From: Candidatus Borrarchaeota archaeon
GTDB taxonomy: Archaea > Asgardarchaeota > Sifarchaeia > Borrarchaeales > Borrarchaeaceae
Length of the DNA: 39,263 nt
Reading direction: 5' to 3'
Assembly (NCBI GenBank): GCA_016840315.1
Contig: JAEOSO010000003.1
Location: forward strand, 1 to 39,263
The notes beneath the pieces were generated by a model, which searched no databases, was not told the DNA's origin, and worked only from the letters and a program-made list of their open reading frames with translations. A program made the position numbers and the translations under genes. Of this stretch, positions 7,673 through 15,357 are shown piece by piece. How positions within the stretch are numbered: position 1 is the stretch's first letter; every line of letters starts with the position of its first letter.

Positions 7673-8233
7673 CTAGATTTTGGTAGTTATTTCAAGCCCA
7701 TCGTTACTTACCGGCACAAATTTACTTTCATATTTTTTAGAAGAACGAACATAATCCAAATATTCTTTCATCGATTCTGCAAAGCGACCTGCATTGTCAG
7801 CAACTACTACGCTTCCTTTGTGAAGTTTATCCTCGATTAGTTTAAAGTATTTCATGTATTCTCTTTTGGCAGCATCTATAAAAATTAAATCGAATTCACC
7901 CTCAAGTTTTGGAAGAACCTTGAGTGCATCTCCGATTATTACCTCTATTTTTGGATTTATCCTAGCCGTTTCAATATTATTCTTCGCTATTTTTGCCTTG
8001 CCTTCGTCCTTTTCAATTGTGATTAAGTGAGCATCGTTATCAAGTTCTTTACCCATCAGGATGGTCGAATAGCCGATGAGCGCTCCAATTTCCAATACTC
8101 GCTTAGGTTTGACCTCTCGGAGGATATCCACCAAAATCCTACCTCTTTCGGAGCCAATAATTGGAAGCGCCTTTTTTTCAGACAGTTCTTCAATTAATTT
8201 CAAGATTTTGTCAACTTGACTCAAATCAATCAC
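7673..8233 (-). CDS. SAM-dependent O-methyltransferase-like protein (COMT-type fold)
   Basis: A 186-residue class I methyltransferase of the catechol/caffeoyl-CoA O-methyltransferase-like group. SAM-binding motif I is VLEIGALIGYSTILM (about residues 40-55). The acidic ribose-binding residue is in LITIEKDEGKAKIA, and motif IV is DLIFIDAAKREYMKYF, followed by GSVVVADNAG. The usual metal-binding D...DN pattern of this family appears present (IDAAK and ADNAG). The start is GTG at 8233. The substrate is unknown. It is shorter than typical COMTs at the N-terminus. Confidence 0.82.
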   Translation of the reverse strand: MIDLSQVDKILKLIEELSEKKALPIIGSERGRILVDILREVKPKRVLEIGALIGYSTILMGKELDNDAHLITIEKDEGKAKIAKNNIETARINPKIEVIIGDALKVLPKLEGEFDLIFIDAAKREYMKYFKLIEDKLHKGSVVVADNAGRFAESMKEYLDYVRSSKKYESKFVPVSNDGLEITTKI

Positions 8234-8307
8234 TAATCCAATACTATCAAAAAAGATGAAGTTTTGCTTTGACCTAGCAAAAAAAAGTCTTTATCAAAAG
8301 CAGAAAA

Positions 8308-8382
8308 GGGGGATGTTACCCGCTTTGGACACCTTCACTCATTGCGGACTTGTGAAAGCAACGTAGCGGGTTCTACTCCCCC
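8308..8382 (-). ncRNA. 75-nt GC-rich structured intergenic element (candidate small RNA, or MITE-like inverted repeat)
   Basis: Between the DUF362 and methyltransferase genes lies a GC-rich block in an AT-rich spacer. On the minus strand it folds as GGGGGA/TCCCCC (6 bp), an asymmetric internal loop (GTAGA versus AACA), ACCCGCT/AGCGGGT (7 perfect bp), then TTCAC/GTGAA (5 bp) with a 13-nt loop, and it is followed by TTTTCTG. Possible explanations are a small RNA, a 3'-UTR terminator between two co-oriented genes, or a miniature element with 17-18-bp imperfect inverted repeats. The strand is inferred from the flanking genes. Confidence 0.5.
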
Positions 8383-8426
8383 AATGCAAATATAATCAGC
8401 GCTGTTTATAAAAATTTGGATCGATT

Positions 8427-9863
8427 TTATTCGTTTAAGTCGTTGTAACTTTCCCAACATATATCTGAATAGATTTTTGCATCATCAAATTTCTTAGTAC
8501 CGGCTCCACGAATCAAATACAGTCCGTCGTAATACGCTTTGACTCCATCTACTTCGCCAAGTTGGATTTGCGTCCACGTTTCAGTATCCGCTTCAAAGAC
8601 TACATCCGCATTTTTTTCGTAAGTACCCTCGACGACATTTACCTTGTCTTGTTCAAAAACACAGTAAAAGGGGTCGGGCTCTCCGTCTAAAATGAATTGA
8701 ACGATTTTAGGTTTCTTTTTAGCCCATTTTTTCATTTTTTCTTTAGCCTTTTCACTTCGGTTTATCTTTTCCATTCTTGTAAGTATTTCCGCCTTTCCAG
8801 ATCTTTTGACTCCGCCTGATGGTTTTGAAACGGCTTTAGGAGCGGATGGTTTACTTTTAGATTGCCAACTCTCAAATGCGTCTTGCCATTCGTCAAATAT
8901 TGCCCCTTGTATTAAATCAGACCCTTCTTCAAATGATATCGCCTTAGCCGCTAACTGCTCTCGTAATTCCTTCACTTGTTCGCGATATCCATTCACGACG
9001 CTTTCTGGCGCTTTTTCAAATGATTTCGGTTTTACATCATCAATTGAATTGCCTTTGATTTCAATTTTAATCAAACTAAGTGGGCCAAGATTCTTTTGCG
9101 CTGCAAGTTGAAAATGTGTAACGCTAGCTGGATCGTATCCTGCGATGGTGGCTCCTACTGTATCTACTGCCAGGAGATTGTCACCCGCAAGAATAAAGCC
9201 TAATTCTATTGGATCTCCTTTTAGTGGACCCCATCCTTCCATTCCGACGATTCCATCAACAACAATCAAGTCAGAAGGAAACGCGGTGTTTATATCTACA
9301 ATGATCTCATTGAGTCCTCTGAAATGAAGTCTTCCTTTCTTACGTTCTGGTAGAAGTCCAAACATATTTTTTAGACTAAGTGTGATATCGCAGAAAACAT
9401 GAGATTTAAATACTGGGACGTTAATTATTTTATCGGCTTCTGTCAAAACTTTCGAAACCGATAACTTTTTTGTGATATAAGCATCGGGAAGATCAATAGT
9501 CACCATTTCTCCTTCACTTAAGTTGACGACCTGTACATCAATCCCCGCGGTTGACTTTAATTCTTCTATAGCTTCTTTTGAACCGGAGGATAAGTACATG
9601 AGGTCAAAGTGTTGGCTTGTAGCTTCTGATTCACCTACAATAATCTTAGAAGGATTACACGAATCAATTAATTTGATTAATGTAGTGAGCACTTTGGGAT
9701 CCGTATATGATCCTTGTTTGTTTGGAACTCCTCCGCACCAATTGGGATGAATGAAAACAGTTTCTCCGTTGTTTACGAAACGGCTAATTCCGCCTAGCAA
9801 ATTAATGGCCTTTTCAACAGCAATTTCAGGGTCTTTTTCTTTAATAATGGATGCAATTGGCAT
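8427..9863 (-). CDS. DUF362 domain protein with C-terminal SCP2 sterol-carrier-like domain
   Basis: A 478-residue fusion. Residues 1-300 form a DUF362 domain, seen in HPNWCGGVPNKQGSYTDP, KIIVGESEA, INVPVFKSHVFCDITLSLKNMFG and VVDGIVGMEGWGPLKGDP. Cysteine clusters for Fe-S binding are absent. A Lys/Ser/Pro-rich linker spans about 330-365. Residues 370-478 look like an SCP2 fold (PKIVQFILDGEPDPFYCVFE, NADVVFEADTETWTQI, KAYYDGLYLIRGA), which binds lipids or other hydrophobic ligands. The ATG at 9863 has a strong Shine-Dalgarno sequence (GGAGGT) eight bases upstream. The fusion suggests action on a lipophilic substrate, but the reaction is unknown. Confidence 0.85.
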   Translation of the reverse strand: MPIASIIKEKDPEIAVEKAINLLGGISRFVNNGETVFIHPNWCGGVPNKQGSYTDPKVLTTLIKLIDSCNPSKIIVGESEATSQHFDLMYLSSGSKEAIEELKSTAGIDVQVVNLSEGEMVTIDLPDAYITKKLSVSKVLTEADKIINVPVFKSHVFCDITLSLKNMFGLLPERKKGRLHFRGLNEIIVDINTAFPSDLIVVDGIVGMEGWGPLKGDPIELGFILAGDNLLAVDTVGATIAGYDPASVTHFQLAAQKNLGPLSLIKIEIKGNSIDDVKPKSFEKAPESVVNGYREQVKELREQLAAKAISFEEGSDLIQGAIFDEWQDAFESWQSKSKPSAPKAVSKPSGGVKRSGKAEILTRMEKINRSEKAKEKMKKWAKKKPKIVQFILDGEPDPFYCVFEQDKVNVVEGTYEKNADVVFEADTETWTQIQLGEVDGVKAYYDGLYLIRGAGTKKFDDAKIYSDICWESYNDLNE

Positions 9864-9983
9864 GCAATTCTACCTCCTACGTTAGTGAGTTGAAAGAATC
9901 ATAAAAATCGAGTGTGTACTTTTCCCTACCTTTAGATCTTATAAGGATATGTATATACTGTGGTCTGAGCATCTTGACACTAT

Positions 9984-11078
9984 CTAGAATGACCAATAAG
10001 CAGAATGTGTGTCCTTAACTTCTTCTAAAACTTTTTTTGTCTGTGCCAGAATTGCTTTGTCATTGATACACGATGGTGGCTGAATTGGTTCCTCTAGAGG
10101 GAAATTAATGTCTGCCAATCCTAAGATGATTGATGTCCATCCATAAGGAAGTACAATTGGATTATATCCGCTACCGATCAAACTAATTCCATGGGATCCT
10201 GAACTTTGTATAATCTCTCTATGAATCGCCCCCATCCGTCTTAATCCATTCAAAGACACTCCCAGATCTGTTAATTTATCCGAAAAGTGAGGATCCGAGC
10301 CACCATTTCTGATGATTATTTCAGGTTTGAATTCCTCGACTAAGGGTACAACAATTTCCGAATAAACCAGGTCATAAGAAGGATCGTTTCCATACACGGG
10401 CATTGGAATATTTACATTGTAGCCCTCACCTTCCCCCCTACCGACTTCTCGTATATAGCCTGTCCCCGGGTAAAGTGTGGCCGGATTTTGATGAATGGAA
10501 ATGAATAATACTTCTGGCGTTTCATAGAATATCTTGGCGGTTCCATCTCCATAATGAGCGTCTGTATCTAAAATCAAGATCCGCTTTGAGCCTTGTTTTT
10601 TTCTAAGATATTCTGCACAAATAGCAACATCGTTCACGATACAAAACCCTCCTCCTGAATTTGGGAAGGCATGATGCATTCCTCCTCCCATACCCACCGC
10701 AAATGGTGCATTCCCTTCGATTACGTATCTTAGTGCATTTAAAGACGCTCCTACAACGTTCATTGCAGCTTCAAGCATGCCAGGTCGAAGTGGAGTATCT
10801 AATGAGAGGGATTCGTATCGTTTTTCTCCTTGTTTTATTATTTCTAGGTATTCTTCGTTGTGAACGAGCAATAAATCTTCAAAAGAACAAGGTCTCGATT
10901 GGATAATTTTAAGTTGTGGGAGTTCATCTAGACCTAATTGTTGAAACGTGATCAGAAAATCACTAAATCGTTTCCCTCGGAAGGGATGACCTTCTCCAAA
11001 ATCATATGTTATGAGATCTTCTGAGTACATTATCCCAACAACGTTCACCCAATACCCTCCTATCAACGTTACTTTCAA
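9984..11078 (-). CDS. Histone-deacetylase superfamily protein (AcuC/HDAC-like)
   Basis: A 364-residue arginase/deacetylase-fold enzyme of the HDAC/AcuC/acetylpolyamine amidohydrolase group. The active-site histidine pair is in GGGMHHAFP. The zinc ligands are in DTDAHYGDGT and GGSDPHFSD, and the catalytic tyrosine is probably in LIGSGYN. The usual DxDAHHGDG motif carries Tyr in place of the second His; the zinc-binding Asp and first His are kept. The start is TTG at 11078 with GGAG about ten bases upstream. It diverges from the geranylgeranyl reductase gene by only a few tens of bases. The substrate could be acetylated protein (chromatin such as Alba or histones), polyamine or a small molecule. 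Confidence 0.9.
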   Translation of the reverse strand: MKVTLIGGYWVNVVGIMYSEDLITYDFGEGHPFRGKRFSDFLITFQQLGLDELPQLKIIQSRPCSFEDLLLVHNEEYLEIIKQGEKRYESLSLDTPLRPGMLEAAMNVVGASLNALRYVIEGNAPFAVGMGGGMHHAFPNSGGGFCIVNDVAICAEYLRKKQGSKRILILDTDAHYGDGTAKIFYETPEVLFISIHQNPATLYPGTGYIREVGRGEGEGYNVNIPMPVYGNDPSYDLVYSEIVVPLVEEFKPEIIIRNGGSDPHFSDKLTDLGVSLNGLRRMGAIHREIIQSSGSHGISLIGSGYNPIVLPYGWTSIILGLADINFPLEEPIQPPSCINDKAILAQTKKVLEEVKDTHSAYWSF

Positions 11079-11118
11079 ATATGATTAACTCCTTGTATAT
11101 AAAATCGTGGGTGATACA

Positions 11119-12336
11119 GTGAAATACGACGTTGTAGTTGTAGGTGCAGGTCCTGCTGGTTCAACAGCTGCAAAAGAAGTGGCTAGTAAAGGGCTTAAGG
11201 TAATTGTTCTTGAGAAACATCGTCTTGACAGGGAAAAACCGTGCGCAGGTGGTGTAACCGAGCGTGCAATACAGCGATTTCAAATTCCTGAGAACATATT
11301 TGACCGATCTTGTTATAAACTATTTTTATGTTCCCCAAAATGTAAAACAGTTACACTTGATTATCCTGAACGCATTGTCGCTACAACTATGCGAGCAAAG
11401 CTTGATAAAACACTCGCCGAACTAGCTATCGATCAAGGAGCTGAATTCAAGGAAAATACGCGTGCTCTAGATGTAATTATCGAAAATGGTTTTGTTAAAG
11501 GGATAAAAGCGAAATCGCCAAGTGAATCGCACGACATTTATGGAGACATAATAATTATTGCAAGCGGGACGCCAAGTATACTAACAAAACAACTTGGCTT
11601 ACTGACAAATAATGAACGCTCTAAAGCACTTTGTTATCAATATCAGATGGCAATAGATGAAAAACAAATTGACGATCGAATTGGCGATCAGCTTGAGTTC
11701 TATTATGGAGTAGTTCCTGGAGGCTATGCTTGGATTTTTCCCAAAATAAACATTGTTTCGGTAGGCTTGGGTACTTGGCTGGAGCGTGCTAAAAGGACAG
11801 ATCTTCGCTTAAGGGAAAGATTAGATAACTTTGTCAGAAATCATCCGGTAGCAAGCGAAAAGCTATTACATGCAAAATTACTTTACCCTCAAGCAGCAAT
11901 GATTTCTTTTCTGGGGGTAATACAAAGAAATTACGGAAACGGATTTTTGGTTGCAGGAGAAGCTGCTGGACATGTTGATTCTTCCAACGCCGACGGTATT
12001 TATTACTCTATGATGTCTGGTGAAATTGCATCAAATGTTGCCATAGATGCATACAATGCTGATGATAATTCTTCTGCTTTTTTAAGAAAATATAAAACTG
12101 CTATAGACAAAGAGATAGGTAAAGATCTTAAGGAGGCCTTCAATATCAGAAAAAATATGTTAACCACCAATCATCAGCAAGAATTGATGGTCGACACATT
12201 TCTTAAAGACAGAGAATTCGGAGAACAACTTTGTAAGTATATGCGAGGTGACGCTTCGCCTCGCGATTTAAAACGATATACATTAAAGCATCCTCTATTC
12301 ACGTTGAAAGCCTTTTTTTCACGATTTCGCTCGTAG
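11119..12336 (+). CDS. Geranylgeranyl reductase family FAD-dependent oxidoreductase
   Basis: A 405-residue flavoprotein expected to saturate isoprenoid double bonds of archaeal lipids or quinones. The FAD-binding motif VVVVGAGPAGSTAA is at the N-terminus, then EKPCAGGV (substrate-side Cys motif), then the family signature GGYAWIFPK, and a second FAD motif VAGEAAGHVD, where Glu replaces the usual Asp of GDAAG. I prefer the GTG at 11119 over the track's GTG at 11107, because GGTGAT sits at proper spacing and the protein then starts MKYDVVVVGAG like its relatives. Paralogues are common in archaea, so this need not be the main lipid reductase. Confidence 0.88.
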   Translation: MKYDVVVVGAGPAGSTAAKEVASKGLKVIVLEKHRLDREKPCAGGVTERAIQRFQIPENIFDRSCYKLFLCSPKCKTVTLDYPERIVATTMRAKLDKTLAELAIDQGAEFKENTRALDVIIENGFVKGIKAKSPSESHDIYGDIIIIASGTPSILTKQLGLLTNNERSKALCYQYQMAIDEKQIDDRIGDQLEFYYGVVPGGYAWIFPKINIVSVGLGTWLERAKRTDLRLRERLDNFVRNHPVASEKLLHAKLLYPQAAMISFLGVIQRNYGNGFLVAGEAAGHVDSSNADGIYYSMMSGEIASNVAIDAYNADDNSSAFLRKYKTAIDKEIGKDLKEAFNIRKNMLTTNHQQELMVDTFLKDREFGEQLCKYMRGDASPRDLKRYTLKHPLFTLKAFFSRFRS

Positions 12337-12366
12337 TTAATCACAAGTTGTCAATTAAGATCATAA

Positions 12367-13614
12367 TTATGGTGCAGGAATAAGCTGTCTGTAGATATCG
12401 CTCGCAATAGTTGTAGCTTTTATTATTGTCATTTCTCTTTCTGTTCCAGTAATGAAAACTGTGCAAACCGGATTTGAAGGTTCAAGAATAATCCCTTCAA
12501 CCGGCACATCCACAATATGAGGCAATTGTGACAGATTCGGAACAAATGTTCTATGTTTTGCGTATAGTATCATTTTTACAGCATAGCCTTTTGCTTCAAG
12601 AGGTCTTTCAGGTAAATAACCCTTACACGCCTCGATGTGTAAGTGTACCAAGTTTGATGAAGTTACCGCTTCTATACATTCGAGAGAGCCTTGAAATCGT
12701 GGATTAAGCTCGATTAAAAAGGGTTGATCATCTTTTATAACAAAATCGAATCCATTAGAGCCCTTTAGCCCTAATTTCGAGCCTAATTCTTCGGAAACGC
12801 TTTTCATGGTCTCTATAACTGTTACTGAATTTTTTAGGGGAACAATATTTCCACAATAGCCAAAAGGTATGGAAACTCCAAGTTCATATTTTCCAATCAA
12901 TTGTTCTGTTACCGCAATGGCTTGGCAATCCTTACCTGTTCCAAGCACTGAACAACTTGCATCAATGCCTTGAATGAATTCCTGTATCAGAATTCTTTTC
13001 CCTGAACCTTTTACCTCTTGATAAGCTTTATGCAGTTCATCTTTGTTTGTAATCAATTTAACAAAGAGTCCTCCTGCGCTCCTAGGCGTTGTAAGTACAA
13101 CTGGATAACCCATATTTTTCGCAATTTCATGCGCCTCCTCCTCCTCTTTTGCTTCCATAGTCTGTGGGCATTCAATTCCTAATTTCGAAGCTATTTTGTA
13201 AATATGTAAACGATCTGAACGATTTATTATCTCTGGAGTGTTTCCAAGGATAGGTGCAATTTTGTTTAGTTGTTCCCAAATTTTTGGTTTGTCATCAAAC
13301 CCACTACCGATGAGCAAGAATTCTATCTTTCCAAGATATTCATCAACTATCGTTTCAGCTAGAAGGTACATGTATTCAGAAATAGGTCGATAAAATTTTC
13401 TGCGTATAGAATAACCTTTTCTTTGCCATAAAACCGAAAAAACATGTTCAGCCGTTGATCTGAGATCTAAGTCCCCAAAAAAGTCAACAGCAAGTACATT
13501 ATAATTTGCCCTTTTAGCAGAATTTGCGATTGGTCTTGCATTGAACGCAATAACCAAGCAGAAGTTATGATCGTTCTTTTTCGAGTATGAAATATCGGTA
13601 TCCATCGTCTTCAC
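12367..13614 (-). CDS. ATP-grasp carboxylate-amine ligase family protein
   Basis: A 415-residue protein resembling the archaeal 'predicted ATP-dependent carboligase' group. The N-terminal Rossmann-like pre-ATP-grasp domain has AFNARPIANSAKRANY and AVDFFGDLDLRST. The ATP-grasp domain follows, with YPVVLTTPRSAGGLFV, the hinge segment RILIQEFIQGIDASCSV, and the metal-binding end FLIELNPRFQGSLE. It should form an amide or similar bond with ATP through an acyl phosphate. Related archaeal enzymes act in cofactor synthesis, but the substrate here is unknown. The start is GTG at 13614 or ATG three codons later. It is divergent from the E2 gene. Confidence 0.82.
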   Translation of the reverse strand: MKTMDTDISYSKKNDHNFCLVIAFNARPIANSAKRANYNVLAVDFFGDLDLRSTAEHVFSVLWQRKGYSIRRKFYRPISEYMYLLAETIVDEYLGKIEFLLIGSGFDDKPKIWEQLNKIAPILGNTPEIINRSDRLHIYKIASKLGIECPQTMEAKEEEEAHEIAKNMGYPVVLTTPRSAGGLFVKLITNKDELHKAYQEVKGSGKRILIQEFIQGIDASCSVLGTGKDCQAIAVTEQLIGKYELGVSIPFGYCGNIVPLKNSVTVIETMKSVSEELGSKLGLKGSNGFDFVIKDDQPFLIELNPRFQGSLECIEAVTSSNLVHLHIEACKGYLPERPLEAKGYAVKMILYAKHRTFVPNLSQLPHIVDVPVEGIILEPSNPVCTVFITGTEREMTIIKATTIASDIYRQLIPAP

Positions 13615-13688
13615 ACTGAGAATTATACTCCAACGAAATCTTCATAACAAAGAAAATTGATGTTCAATATATTGGCATCAATTGAGGA

Positions 13689-13697
13689 TATAATTAA
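13689..13697 (+). promoter_or_regulatory. TATA box of the E2 gene
   Basis: TATAATTAA lies about 60 bases before the TTG start at 13752, predicting a leader near 30-35 bases that includes the AGAGGGA ribosome-binding site. The identical nonamer precedes the E1 gene at 14272. Confidence 0.5.
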
Positions 13698-13751
13698 GGG
13701 TCATCGGTCTCAAAAAGTAATGATTTCAATCTAAAAATTTAGAGGGATTAG

Positions 13752-14213
13752 TTGAGCTTAAGTGATGAAGATTATTGGGCCAGGCTGGCTTATGAGACAA
13801 AACATGTCAAAAGTGAAGAACCTAGTTTTAAACCAGAAAAAGGAGATATTCGCAAATGGCGAGGGTTCATTCTTGGTACTGAGTGCTACGACGGCGGTGT
13901 CTTTGAGATTGAAATTGAAATCCCCAGACGATTTCCTTTCGCACCTCCCCTTGTGCAATGGCATACAGAAATCTGGCATCCAAATATTTACAAAGGGAAG
14001 GTCTGTGTAGGGATATTGGGCAAAGATTGGGCACCGTCAAACAGTATAGTGGATGTAATAGAGACACTGCGTATTTTGTTAGCAGCACCAAATCCTTTGG
14101 ATCCGCTTAATACTTCAGCTGGAAATCAAATGGAAAATGATTTAGAACGCTTCAAAAAGACAGTCAAGGACTATATCGGGCGATATGCTACGTGGGAAAA
14201 ATTGCAACGATAA
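13752..14213 (+). CDS. E2 ubiquitin-conjugating enzyme-like protein (UBC fold)
   Basis: A 153-residue protein with the complete UBC core. The strand-loop segment FEIEIEIPRRFPFAPP is followed by the HPN triad at residues 76-78, the catalytic cysteine C85 in GKVCVGIL, the DWAPS motif around W93, and PNPLDPLNTSAG. The HPN-to-Cys spacing is one residue shorter than in UbcH5-type E2s. All residues expected for thioester formation and isopeptide catalysis are present. The TTG start at 13752 is supported by AGAGGGA five bases upstream. The E1-like gene follows after 84 bases. It would accept a ubiquitin-like modifier from that E1, but no modifier gene is seen here. It is cytoplasmic. Confidence 0.95.
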   Translation: MSLSDEDYWARLAYETKHVKSEEPSFKPEKGDIRKWRGFILGTECYDGGVFEIEIEIPRRFPFAPPLVQWHTEIWHPNIYKGKVCVGILGKDWAPSNSIVDVIETLRILLAAPNPLDPLNTSAGNQMENDLERFKKTVKDYIGRYATWEKLQR

Positions 14214-14271
14214 TGTAACCTTAAAAACCAAAATAATGAAACATTATTTCTCATCATATTCTATAATTCTC

Positions 14272-14280
14272 TATAATTAA
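14272..14280 (+). promoter_or_regulatory. TATA box of the E1 gene, predicting a leaderless mRNA
   Basis: TATAATTAA is centred about 22 bases before the ATG at 14298, where transcription should start at or next to the start codon. No Shine-Dalgarno sequence precedes the ATG, which agrees with a leaderless transcript. E1 may therefore be transcribed independently of E2. Confidence 0.55.
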
Positions 14281-14297
14281 TAATCTGATGATCTAGA

Positions 14298-15311
14298 ATG
14301 AGTTCAAATAATGATAGATATCATAGGCAAACCATTATGCCGAACTGGGATCAAAGTAAAATTTCTAAAGCCACAGTATTCCTCGCAGGTATTGGGGCTC
14401 TTGGTTGCGTCGTAACAGAAATCTTGGTTTCGATGGGCATCGGTAAACTAGTTATTGTTGATTTTGATACAGTAGAACTTTCAAATTTGAATCGTCAATG
14501 GCTGTTTCGTGATGAAGATGTTTCGCGGCCAAAAGCCTTAGCTGCAAAAGAACGTCTGAAAGTTCTTAATCCATCTGTTGATGTTATTGTATTTAATCAA
14601 AAGATAGAGGACATTCCCGAAAGTGTTTATTCATCCTGCGATCTAGTGGTTTCTTCGCTCGACACATTTGAAGCGCGTCGCTGGCTGAATTCTATGTGTG
14701 TTCATGAAGGAATACCACTTATCGATGGAGGACTTTATCAATTCTTTGGACACGTCCAAGTAATTATTCCGGGTTCAGATTTAGCTTGCCTTGAGTGCCA
14801 GCCATTGATCCCCGAAAGCCGATTGCAACAGGTATGCACTCTTCCCGGAGAACCGAGGAGGAAGGAAAGAGAGGAAACGCAGAAAGAGGTTTTTCCATCT
14901 GTTGGAACCATTTCTGCTGTAATCGGAGGGATCATGAGTCAAGAAACAGTGAAATTACTAATAGGCTTGGGCACTCCCATTGGATATCTCTTTTACGATG
15001 GTCTTTCCCAAGAATTTACAAAAATTGATCTAAAAAGAAGATTAGATTGTTTTGTTTGTGGTGAAAGGTGGAAACTTGATGAATTGAGATATTTTGCAGA
15101 AGGCGATGAAAAAATAAGCGAATTAAAAAAAAGGCTTAGCCTAATCTACGGCCTCTCCGACCCAACATTGATTGTGGGAACAAAAATAGTTGATGACAAA
15201 ATGACTATTACTGAAGCGGAAATATCGGAGCATGCACCGATCTTCGTTATAGATGCGACTGTGGCGAAACCGATACGAATAAGAGTTGTCTTAACTCCTG
15301 ATTCTGTTTGA
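14298..15311 (+). CDS. E1-like ubiquitin-activating enzyme (ThiF fold) with probable C-terminal ubiquitin-fold domain
   Basis: A 337-residue adenylating enzyme. It has the nucleotide motif GIGALG (31-36), acidic residues in VDFDTVELSNLNRQWLF, and a ThiF-fold core to about residue 245. A zinc site is formed by C164/C167 (LACLEC) and C251/C254 (CFVCG). C180 in VCTLPGE sits where UBA2/UBA3-type E1s have the catalytic cysteine (CT-x-x-P), followed by the crossover helix VFPSVGTISAVIGGIMSQE. Residues 272-337 (ELKKRLSLIYGL...ATVAKPIRIRVVL) resemble the beta-grasp ubiquitin-fold domain that recruits E2. Plain archaeal UbaA/MoeB proteins are shorter and lack this tail. The adjacent E2 makes a dedicated E1-E2 cascade likely. 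Confidence 0.92.
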   Translation: MSSNNDRYHRQTIMPNWDQSKISKATVFLAGIGALGCVVTEILVSMGIGKLVIVDFDTVELSNLNRQWLFRDEDVSRPKALAAKERLKVLNPSVDVIVFNQKIEDIPESVYSSCDLVVSSLDTFEARRWLNSMCVHEGIPLIDGGLYQFFGHVQVIIPGSDLACLECQPLIPESRLQQVCTLPGEPRRKEREETQKEVFPSVGTISAVIGGIMSQETVKLLIGLGTPIGYLFYDGLSQEFTKIDLKRRLDCFVCGERWKLDELRYFAEGDEKISELKKRLSLIYGLSDPTLIVGTKIVDDKMTITEAEISEHAPIFVIDATVAKPIRIRVVLTPDSV

Positions 15312-15357
15312 TACCATTATCTTATTCCAAAATCAAGATTAATTGGAAGGAAATCTC

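Noticed and set aside
8308-8382. Box H/ACA guide RNA
   Set aside because: The hairpin has an internal loop, but there is no clear ACA box after the lower stem and the kink-turn consensus is imperfect.
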